Both the position numbers and the translations under genes were made by a program. A stretch of DNA of 7,923 nt, taken from assembly GCA_013298745.1 (NCBI GenBank), contig JAAFIT010000097.1, positions 1-7,923 on the forward strand, written 5' to 3'. Source of the DNA: Sphingomonadales bacterium (lineage in GTDB: Bacteria > Pseudomonadota > Alphaproteobacteria > Sphingomonadales > Sphingomonadaceae). Of this stretch, positions 1-6,200 are shown in pieces (within the stretch, counting starts at the first letter, position 1; each line of letters opens with the position of its first letter). Under the pieces are notes generated by a model. It was not told where the DNA came from, ran no database searches, and worked only from the letters and a program-made list of their open reading frames with translations.

Positions 1-102
1 ATCGCGAACCAACGACAGGTCCGACACATCGCGCAATTGCAGCCCCAACGGCACCCGCAGCGTCACAGTGTCTGGAGACCGCAGGCGCGGATCGAGGCTC
101 AT
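1..102 (-). CDS. Hypothetical protein in eCIS-like operon, N-terminal fragment
   Basis: Only the first 34 codons lie in the window; the gene runs off the left edge. It starts with an ATG whose bases overlap the TGA stop of the Pvc16-like gene (ATGA), the usual sign of translational coupling, so it belongs to the same operon. The visible residues begin MSLDPRLRSPDTVTLRVPLG and continue through an LQLRDVSDLSLVRD stretch, which reads as alternating beta-strand-like sequence. There is no signal peptide and no membrane segment. I do not recognise a family from this fragment. Genes next to Pvc16-type proteins in injection-system loci often encode small beta-sandwich or baseplate-associated proteins, but that is context only. 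That it is a real coding start is fairly sure; its function is unknown. Confidence 0.6.
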   Translation of the reverse strand, partial: MSLDPRLRSPDTVTLRVPLGLQLRDVSDLSLVRD

Positions 103-689
103 GACGCGCGCACCCCGACCACGAACTCGCGCGTGGTAACCGGCGGCCCGTCGCTGACGCCATCAAGGCTATCGATCAGCAGCATCCGCATCAGGTAATT
201 GGCAGCGGGTGGCAACTGCTTGAAGCGATCCCACAGCGACAGATAGTCGGCCAGAGCCAGTGGGTCGCAGACCAGATCGACATCTTCGTCGGGCGCAAAA
301 ATGTCCGATTCCGCCAGATAGAAGTTGAGCTGCGCCGCAGTTAGCGGCCCGGCGTCCTCAAGCGCCCGCATCACCCAGCCGAGCATCCGCGCCTGGCGCT
401 CGGCGCTGGTCGCGTGCGGGATGACGAGGAACGACAGGTCGAGCGGCAGCGACGGCTTGAAGCGGTTGCCAAAGGCATCGAGCCTTGGGCCGCGCGCCCG
501 GCGCTGGCCATTGACGGTCACGCGCCACAGGCAAATGCCAAAGCCTTCCCCCGCCAGGCCTTTTTCGACGGCACTTGCCTGAACCGTATCAACCACCAAC
601 GCATTGCCGAATTCGGCGCGCGGATAGCGCTCCTTGATCAATCCGGCGATGGCGGCACCGGCGGCTGCAATGGCGCGATAATGCGCCAT
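99..689 (-). CDS. Pvc16/DUF4255 family protein, probable tube/sheath terminator of an extracellular contractile injection system
   Basis: This 196-aa protein resembles the DUF4255 (Pvc16 N-terminal) family, whose PVC and Afp members cap the distal end of the inner tube and sheath of phage-tail-like contractile injection particles. Visible in the sequence: an N-terminal helix (residues 3-20), a strand region around 47-60 (FGICLWRVTVNG), the family-style core LPLDLSFLVIPHA (81-93) followed by a helix carrying GWVMRALEDAGPLT (104-117), and the C-terminal W-x(9,10)-Y-x-M-R-x(3)-ID pattern (LSLWDRF at 150-156, then ANYLMRMLLIDS at 163-174). No signal peptide or membrane segment, as expected for a cytoplasmically assembled particle. 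The start codon overlaps the upstream TGA by one base (TGATG), so translation is probably coupled. The family assignment is from motif memory, not a search. No sheath, tube or baseplate genes are visible; they would lie left of the window. Confidence 0.75.
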   Translation of the reverse strand: MAHYRAIAAAGAAIAGLIKERYPRAEFGNALVVDTVQASAVEKGLAGEGFGICLWRVTVNGQRRARGPRLDAFGNRFKPSLPLDLSFLVIPHATSAERQARMLGWVMRALEDAGPLTAAQLNFYLAESDIFAPDEDVDLVCDPLALADYLSLWDRFKQLPPAANYLMRMLLIDSLDGVSDGPPVTTREFVVGVRAS

Positions 690-1066
690 CAGGCGGTTCC
701 CGCAGCGGCGGCGCCGATCGCATCGATCAACGCCCCGCGGCCCTGTTCGGCAAAATCGATTGGTGCCCGCGCCAGACGGTACAGTGCTCCCACCCCGCCA
801 TCCTCGCCGATGGTGATGACGCCGATGGGCGCCGAGGCCACCAGCCCGGCCAACATGTCGGGCCAGCCATCGATATCGGGCGTCCGCAGTACCAGCACAT
901 CAACCTTCTGGCGCGCCATGATCGCCCGCAGCGATCCTGTGTTGGGCGCACCGGCAACAAAGCCAGGTTCGACCAGTTCGATGCCAGGTGCGGTGACCAA
1001 CATATCGCCGATCATTGACCGCAAAAGCGGTGGCATGTGACCGATGAGGACGCGAATGCCCAACAC
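689..1066 (-). CDS. Degenerate receiver-like (pseudo-receiver) protein at head of eCIS-like operon
   Basis: A 125-aa stand-alone protein with the strand/helix rhythm of a CheY-like receiver: beta1 RVLIGH (5-10), helix MPPLLRSMIGDML, beta3 VDVLVL (55-60), TPDIDGW after it, and beta4 IGVITIG (81-87). The residues needed for phosphorylation are missing: the beta1 acidic pair is replaced by GH (9-10) and the phospho-acceptor Asp position is Arg61. There is no output domain. I chose the GTG at 1066 because GGAG (minus strand, 1074-1071) lies four bases upstream and the recognisable domain begins immediately. The frame stays open to 1312, but that extension would run through the operator-like repeats and gives a Cys/Arg-rich, unstructured sequence. 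It is the first gene of the leftward operon, divergent from the LuxR-type gene, and may act by protein contact rather than phosphotransfer. The function is inference; the receiver-like fold is moderately supported. Confidence 0.6.
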   Translation of the reverse strand: MLGIRVLIGHMPPLLRSMIGDMLVTAPGIELVEPGFVAGAPNTGSLRAIMARQKVDVLVLRTPDIDGWPDMLAGLVASAPIGVITIGEDGGVGALYRLARAPIDFAEQGRGALIDAIGAAAAGTA

Positions 1067-1070
1067 GAGT

Positions 1071-1074
1071 CTCC
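1071..1074 (-). promoter_or_regulatory. Ribosome binding site deciding the GTG start of the pseudo-receiver gene
   Basis: GGAG on the minus strand sits four bases upstream of the GTG at 1066. No comparable Shine-Dalgarno sequence precedes the upstream in-frame ATG at 1159, so this site favours the short 125-aa product. Confidence 0.5.
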
Positions 1075-1157
1075 GGGACGGGACAACAACATCGCGGCAG
1101 GATGACGAGGCGCTGGCCACCGCGCATGAACCGCAGTGACCAGAAAGCGGTCCCTCC

Positions 1158-1171
1158 ATGGTCAGGACCAA
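1158..1171. promoter_or_regulatory. Operator-like palindrome 1 (ATGGTC-AG-GACCAA)
   Basis: Inverted repeat TGGTC-AG-GACCA with 5-bp arms and a 2-bp centre, about 90 bp upstream of the pseudo-receiver start. It has the same arms as the palindrome at 1265-1278, and a GACCAAA copy follows 9 bp on at 1175, giving a tandem GACCAAA pair. Dimeric HTH regulators typically bind such dyads; the divergent LuxR-type protein is the obvious candidate, but this is inferred from position only. Confidence 0.5.
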
Positions 1172-1173
1172 AA

Positions 1174-1182
1174 TGACCAAAG
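1174..1182 (-). promoter_or_regulatory. CTTTGGTCA element upstream of the leftward operon
   Basis: Reads CTTTGGTCA on the minus strand, 107 bp before the GTG of the pseudo-receiver gene. The identical nonamer faces the other way at 1377-1385, 101 bp before the LuxR-type start, so both divergent genes carry the same element in the same orientation at nearly the same distance. It could be a shared activator site or part of a promoter. Confidence 0.45.
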
Positions 1183-1264
1183 TTTGGCGCAGCGCTTGCC
1201 GATCGAGCGGTCGCCGACTGGCCAAACCCTTGTTTTGCCAATGTCTTACCGGAAGCCCCATGCA

Positions 1265-1278
1265 ATGGTCCGGACCAT
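1265..1278. promoter_or_regulatory. Operator-like palindrome 2 (ATGGTCCGGACCAT)
   Basis: Perfect 14-bp palindrome near the middle of the divergent region, followed directly by another GACCA (1282-1286) within ATATGGACCATGG. It shares the ATGGTC-NN-GACCA pattern with the dyad at 1158-1171. It is about 200 bp from each flanking gene start, where it could serve both promoters, for example by looping with the other sites. Confidence 0.55.
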
Positions 1279-1376
1279 ATGGACCATGGCGGCATGAACA
1301 ATTTGGTCGCATTTACAACCACATGGCCGGGGCCGTGGTTTTTGGGGGGTGTCACGACCGAAGAAACTATGTCAGT

Positions 1377-1385
1377 CTTTGGTCA
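1377..1385 (+). promoter_or_regulatory. CTTTGGTCA element upstream of the LuxR-type gene
   Basis: Exact mirror copy of the nonamer at 1174-1182, lying 101 bp before the chosen start of the LuxR-type gene. It is followed by a further GGTC (1388-1391 region), similar to the GGTC spacing seen after the opposite copy. If the LuxR-type protein binds these sites, the gene would be autoregulated. Confidence 0.45.
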
Positions 1386-1474
1386 GGGTCGCCTGAAACG
1401 TAATGAAGTCTGCGCCGCATTAGCCACTTGCCGGTCTTGCACCTGCCGAGTGGCGAGCGTGAAGTATGGCTTCC

Positions 1475-1480
1475 AGGGGG
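1475..1480 (+). promoter_or_regulatory. Ribosome binding site AGGGGG deciding the LuxR-type start
   Basis: AGGGGG lies six bases before the ATG at 1487. The alternative in-frame ATG at 1466 has only a weak GTGAAG upstream, so 1487 is the preferred start. Confidence 0.6.
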
Positions 1481-1486
1481 TTGTTC

Positions 1487-2227
1487 ATGGCTGGCAAGAA
1501 CGACGACCAGCGCCGTTGTGCGACGCGTCCGCCCGAGACGAACCAAGCCTGTCGCGGCGGGCTGCCGACGGCGGTCATCATCAGTGACGTCCTTCTCTAC
1601 CGCGAAGGCGTGCATGATGGCATGCGGCGCCTCGGCGGCCTCGAAATCATCGATGCCATCGGCTCGGCTGGCGTCGACGATCTGCTCGAGCGCCCCTTGC
1701 CCGATCTGGTCATCATCGATGCGTCGCGGCCCGCGACGCTGTCAGTGGCCCGGATGCTGGCGCATGTCGCCCCGGGAATCCGCATCATCGGCTTTGGTAT
1801 CGGCAATCATGATGAGGCGCTTGCCGGGGTCGAAGCCGGCATCACCGCTTTTGTCGGCCAGGAAGGCAGTGTCGCGGACATTCGCGAGGCGGCACTAGGC
1901 GCGCTGCGCGGCGAAGCCGTCTGCTCGCCGGAACTGACCGCAAAACTTCTCGCCCGGCTGGCGGCGCTGGCGATTGGCGCGCCGGCCATTGCAACACAGC
2001 CGGTGCTGACCGGCCGCGAGAGCGAAATCGCCCGACTGGTCGGCGATGGCCTGTCGAACAAGGAGATCGCCCATCAACTCGGCATCAGCCCGGCGACGGT
2101 GAAGAACCATGTTCACACCATTCTCGACAAGCTGGATGTCACGCGGCGCAGCAGTGTCGGGGCGCGGCTGCACCAGGCCCGCCCTTTGCTGCGCGCACGA
2201 ACCGCGGAAAGCCGTATCCCGGCCTGA
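1487..2227 (+). CDS. NarL/LuxR-family response-regulator-like transcription factor with atypical receiver
   Basis: A 246-aa DNA-binding regulator. Residues 28-141 follow the receiver fold: TAVIISDVLLYREGV (28-42) matches the usual VLIVDDHPLFREGL start but keeps only one acidic residue (Asp34). PDLVIIDAS (72-80) retains an Asp at the phospho-acceptor position (Asp78). The conserved Thr/Ser is replaced by Gly in IIGFGIG, and the conserved Lys is Gln125 in AFVGQEGS. Residues 174-229 are a clear LuxR-type helix-turn-helix, LTGRESEIARLVGDGLSNKEIA followed by HQLGISPATVKNHVHTIL and DKLDV. The first 27 residues are a basic, unstructured leader. The gene diverges from the injection-system operon across an operator-rich region, suggesting it controls that operon and itself. 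No histidine kinase gene is nearby. The family is secure; phosphorylation-independent action and the target genes are inference. Confidence 0.88.
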   Translation: MAGKNDDQRRCATRPPETNQACRGGLPTAVIISDVLLYREGVHDGMRRLGGLEIIDAIGSAGVDDLLERPLPDLVIIDASRPATLSVARMLAHVAPGIRIIGFGIGNHDEALAGVEAGITAFVGQEGSVADIREAALGALRGEAVCSPELTAKLLARLAALAIGAPAIATQPVLTGRESEIARLVGDGLSNKEIAHQLGISPATVKNHVHTILDKLDVTRRSSVGARLHQARPLLRARTAESRIPA

Positions 2228-2228
2228 G

Positions 2229-3194
2229 CTAAGCCGTTCCGGCGGTCCACGGATCGTATCGCCTTTGACGGATCCAGCGGGTGCACAACCATTTGGCGCC
2301 CGCTGATACCGCCAGCCCGGCATGCTGCGCGGCAGGATCGATGGCGCCATCCGTGTCCAGATTTGCAAACAACAGCCCGTCGCCGCCACGCCCCTGAAAT
2401 TGCAAGCCATTGGCCGGAAAGCCGGTCTGGCCGCCGCGATAACCCTCGTTGAGATAGACCAGCATCGTCCAGGCGCGCTGGTTGCTGACACCAGGCAAGG
2501 CGTCATGATGCAAGCGATACTCCTGACCGGGAACGTAACGCAGCACCGTCAACGGCTCACCGGCATCGATGTCGGTGGCGCTGGCGGCGGCGATACGGCG
2601 ATTGAGCGCCCGTACCACCAATGTCTCGCGCGCCGGGCCGATCACCGCCGCGTCCGACGTCCGGATCGGATCGGGACGCGCTCGGCGGGTCACCGGATCG
2701 ACTATCATCGAAGGTTCAAGCAGTTCACCCGCCACACTGGCGACATGGGCACATTCGGCTGGGCTGAACAGGCCGGGGAAATGCACAATATCAGGCCGGT
2801 CCGAAAGGCGACGGCTGGCCGGGCGGCCGGGCGGGCTGCCATCGGGCTTCAGGCGCATGGCGCGCAGCAGCGCCAATTGTTCGGCAGCGATGGGATCACC
2901 GGCCGCTGCGATTTCCAGTAGCCGCACCGCCGCCGGCCAATCGGCATCACCACCCGTGCCATTGGCGGTAAAGGCCACGACCATCAACGCCGCATCGACA
3001 TGGCCGATCGCGGCTGCCTTGGTCAGGAGCGCCCGCGCGCGCGGCAGGTCGCGCGGCATTCGGCTGCCAACGAGAAGCCAGTTAGCCAGCAGCGCCAGCG
3101 CGTCGACATCGCCCGACGCCGCTTCCAGCCGACGGATGGCGCCGGCCACGTCGCCGCCGGCGGCCTGGCGTTCAGCATCAGCAACAACAGACAT
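2229..3194 (-). CDS. Sel1-repeat prolyl 4-hydroxylase-like Fe(II)/2-oxoglutarate dioxygenase
   Basis: A 321-aa two-part protein. Residues about 10-115 are Sel1/TPR-type helical repeats (DALALLANWLLVGSRMPRDLPR, KAAAIGHVDAALMVVAF, EIAAAGDPIAAEQLALL), a protein-binding scaffold. Residues about 135-312 are a prolyl-4-hydroxylase alpha-subunit-type dioxygenase: IVHFPGLFSPAEC entry, RTSDAAVIG (178-186), LRYVPGQEYRLHHDA (218-232) with the HxD iron pair His229/Asp231, distal iron ligand His291 and 2-oxoglutarate-binding Lys301 in AGAKWLCTRW. All ligands are present, so it should be active; the substrate is unknown. No signal peptide. The start at 3194 has GGGAG eight bases upstream. The frame opens earlier at a TTG (3233), but that codon lies in the loop of a hairpin. 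It follows the TonB-dependent receptor by 72 bp, probably as one operon, and ends one base from the convergent LuxR gene. Confidence 0.88.
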   Translation of the reverse strand: MSVVADAERQAAGGDVAGAIRRLEAASGDVDALALLANWLLVGSRMPRDLPRARALLTKAAAIGHVDAALMVVAFTANGTGGDADWPAAVRLLEIAAAGDPIAAEQLALLRAMRLKPDGSPPGRPASRRLSDRPDIVHFPGLFSPAECAHVASVAGELLEPSMIVDPVTRRARPDPIRTSDAAVIGPARETLVVRALNRRIAAASATDIDAGEPLTVLRYVPGQEYRLHHDALPGVSNQRAWTMLVYLNEGYRGGQTGFPANGLQFQGRGGDGLLFANLDTDGAIDPAAQHAGLAVSAGAKWLCTRWIRQRRYDPWTAGTA

Positions 3195-3216
3195 CAGCGC
3201 CGCTCCCGACATGGCA

Positions 3217-3246
3217 AAGGGGCCGGCGCGCAAACGCCGACCCCTT
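3217..3246 (-). terminator. Intercistronic GC-rich hairpin (terminator/attenuator-like) between receptor and hydroxylase
   Basis: In the minus-strand transcript, 12 bases (AAGGGGUCGGCG) pair fully with CGCCGGCCCCUU across a six-base loop. The one non-Watson-Crick position is a U-G wobble, which would be an A-C mismatch in the opposite transcript. It begins 20 bases after the receptor stop and ends 10 bases before the hydroxylase Shine-Dalgarno. Only three U residues follow, so it is a poor intrinsic terminator. It more likely attenuates read-through or protects the receptor mRNA 3' end, lowering hydroxylase expression relative to the receptor. Confidence 0.55.
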
Positions 3247-3266
3247 CATCATCGTTCCCGAAATTC

Positions 3267-6200
3267 TCAGAACTTCGAAACAAAGCCGAGATAATAGTAA
3301 CGGCCACGAACGTCATAGATACCGGAGCCGGCACCAACGCCGGTCAGACCATAAGGCGGCTTCCGGTTGCCGACGTTATCAACGCCCAGATAGAAGTTGA
3401 ACTGCTTGTTGACATCGAGTGCGACGCGAAGATCATGATACGACACCGCCGGATATTTGGCGATTTCGCCCCAGTCGGCGTTTTCCGGCGCACGACCCTG
3501 AAGCGCATTAAAGTCTTCATAGGTGTTGACATACATCGCATCGATCCAGCGCATCTGATAGCCGAATGTGAAAGCGCCGACTTCGATGCTGGCGTTCAAA
3601 TTGACTTCGTTCTTGGGGTCACCAAGTTCCGAGGCAATCCGGTTGATCCGGTTGGGTTCGGCCGGGTTGGTGTAGCTGTCACGCTCGAGAGTGTGCACCC
3701 AAAGGGCGCGGAAGTTGGCGGCACCCCAATCGAAGCTGTGGCGATACGTCACCTGCGTATCGACACCACGCGCCGTCAGCTTGGCGAAGTTGAGCGTCGA
3801 CGACAGCAGCGTGCCTTCGAGCACCCGGAATTCCTGCTCGCCACGCGGACCACCACCGGCACCGGCGCGCTGGATCAGGTCGCAGAAGACGTTGTTGAGA
3901 TCAGCCGCGTCATAGCAGGAATTGAGGATCTGCTGTGCCGAGACCGAGGTGATCACGTCGTCAACCCGGATGTCGTAGTAATCGACGGACAGCGACAGGC
4001 CAGGCACAAAGCTCGGCGTGAACACACCACCAACGGTGTAGCTGCGCGACGTTTCCTGGGTCAGCGCCGGGTTGCCACCCGAGATGATTTCCAGCGACGA
4101 AGTATAGACAAAGTCATAGTTCGACGGGCGCCCTGCCGCGGTGCAATTGGCCGCGCGGGTGGCCGAACCGGTGGCAAGGTTGCGCGCCGAGCACGGATCA
4201 TTCGGCGCCGGGGCAAAGTTCTGGCTCTGCGCCGAATAGAGGTCCGAAAGGCTTGGGCTACGGATGGCCTTTGAATAGGCGGCACGAATACGCAGATCAC
4301 GGATCGGCGCCCAGTCCACACCACCGGCGTAGGTCCACACGGTGCCGACACGGTTGTTGTAATCCGAAACGCGGCCCGAGCCGGTCAGCGTCAGTTCCTG
4401 GAAGAACGGCACGTCCTTCAAGATCGGCACCGAGATTTCGGCAAAGGCTTCCTTCACTTCGAACGCCGGTGCCGTGAAGGCTGGGATGGCATTGTAGAAG
4501 GCGTAACCGGCCTGAGTCAGATCATCGAGATCATATTCGTTGGTTTCCTTGCGGTATTCGGCACCGACCGAGAAACCGACCGCACCACCGGGAAGTTCGA
4601 ACAATTGGCTCGAATCGCCCGACACGAAGCCCGATGCGACGAACTGCGTGGCCTTGCCGGTCGCCAGCGACTGAATGGTCAGATATTCGCGCGCGGCCTG
4701 GCTGACCGAGCCATCGCCGAACGGATTGAGCGGAACGCAAGCCGCGATATCGGCAGCGAGCACGGCCGGGTTGCCGTCAACATCGGTACCGGAAGCATTC
4801 GGATCGATCTTGGAACGGCAGACAATCGCGTTGGTGGCGGGATCGCGAACGGAATCAATGGCCAGCAGATAGCGCTGGGTATTGATGTTGGCCTGAATCA
4901 GATTTTGTTCGCGGTGCTCGCCATAGTTGATCGAGACTTCATAGTTCCAGTCGTCGTTGAAATCCCCACGCACGCCGCCAACGGCGCGATAGGTTTCACG
5001 GCGGATCTGTTCGTCACGGATGCCCAGATCGGTCCAGTTGCGCTGCAGGTTGAAGCGGAACGAGCCGTTGTTGATGTTGTTGCGCTGGGTGTTCAGCGCC
5101 GCCGCCGACAATGCGGCTCCCGTGTTGGCATTGACGTTGGTCGCCAGCAACTGCTGGGTCAGCAATGCCCGGGCATCGGTGGTCAGATAGGGATTGTCGA
5201 CCCGCGGACGTTCACGACCGAGCGGATCACCCAGAGTCGTGCCCTGCGAGAAGAACGGACCGGAAACCGAACCGAATGCGTCCGAACGAACATACTTGGC
5301 TTCGACGAACGGCACAAAAGCCGGCGAGACCTCGAAATGGCCGATCAGGTTGACCGAGATACGCTCCAGATCGGGCTGCAGCGCGAGGAGATTTCCGTCG
5401 CGGCCCGAATAGCCATTGCCACCGATGTAGTTGCCGTTCGGGCCAAGGCCGACGCGTGTGCCGGTCTGGCGTTCGAGTCCGCCATTCGGCTGGAACAGCA
5501 GGCCGCAAGTGAATGCGGCAGCATTGCTGTCAGCGCCGCAAGCCGGGTTTGCGGCCGACTGGAAGATGCTCGCACGGCCACCGGTGGAGATGGTTGCCGA
5601 GCGGATATCGCGGAAGAACGTGCGATCGGGAATGCCGTCGGACCCGTTCACCGAACCGGCGGGATCGGTATCGACAACGATGAAGCCATCATTCTGGGCA
5701 AGGTTGGGACGGTTGGCGCCGAAATAGCGATCCTGATGGGCGTATTCGACGTTGACCGCGACATTGCCGCGACCATCGGCGAAATTCTTGCCGGCCAGCA
5801 GCGACAGATACTGGTTGCCGGCATCCATATACTTGCTGATGCCCGTCTGGCCACGCAGCTGCAGACCTTCGAAATCCTGCTTGAGGACGAAGTTGACGAC
5901 CCCGGCGATGGCGTCCGAACCATAGATCGACGAGTTACCGCCAGTGATCAGGTCGACACGCTCGATGAGATCGGTAGGGAAGGTGTTGACGTCGGGCGAG
6001 ACGCCATTGACGAGGATGTCGCCCGCGACATGGCGGCGACCGTTGACGAGAACCAGCGTGCGCTGGGTGCCGAGACCGCGCAGATCGAGCAGGTTGAGAC
6101 CACGGGTGCCGAGGAAGCGCGTCGAGTTCTGCTGGCTGTAGGTGTTGCGAAGCTGCGGCAGGTCGTTGAGCGTGTCACCGACCGAAATGGCACCGGTCTG

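Larger units (their letters stand above)
1067..1486. promoter_or_regulatory. Divergent promoter/operator region rich in TGGTC/GACCA elements
   Basis: This 420-bp non-coding stretch separates the leftward injection-system operon from the rightward LuxR-type gene and must hold both promoters. The pentamer TGGTC or its complement GACCA occurs at 1138, 1159, 1166, 1175, 1266, 1273, 1282, 1304 and 1380, nine times in about 250 bp, where under one would be expected by chance. Four copies are extended to TTTGGTC/GACCAAA (1166, 1175, 1302, 1378). Two pairs form palindromes, listed separately. I could not assign convincing -35/-10 hexamers on either strand. Isolated copies also occur inside neighbouring genes (for example 971 and 995), so the clustering and symmetry carry the argument, not single copies. 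Confidence 0.55.

Noticed and set aside
1067..1312. Upstream in-frame extension of the pseudo-receiver gene to an ATG at 1312
   Set aside because: The extension is Cys/Arg-rich without fold-like pattern, overlaps the operator-like repeats, and its ATGs lack ribosome binding sites, while the GTG at 1066 has GGAG.
1322..1343. Possible intrinsic terminator: CATGGC-CGGG-GCCGTG stem followed by five T on the plus strand
   Set aside because: The stem is only 6 bp with one wobble and lies 144 bp before the LuxR-type gene with no gene ending upstream on that strand; it could be a leader attenuator, but support is too weak to list.
1279..1587. A 102-codon plus-strand open frame starting inside palindrome 2's flank
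   Set aside because: It overlaps the LuxR-type gene out of frame, has no ribosome binding site or recognisable motif, and runs through the regulatory repeats.
3000..4274. A 424-codon plus-strand open frame across the receptor/hydroxylase junction
   Set aside because: Shadow of the two minus-strand genes; low-complexity Arg/Ile/Asp-rich translation with no domain and no ribosome binding site.
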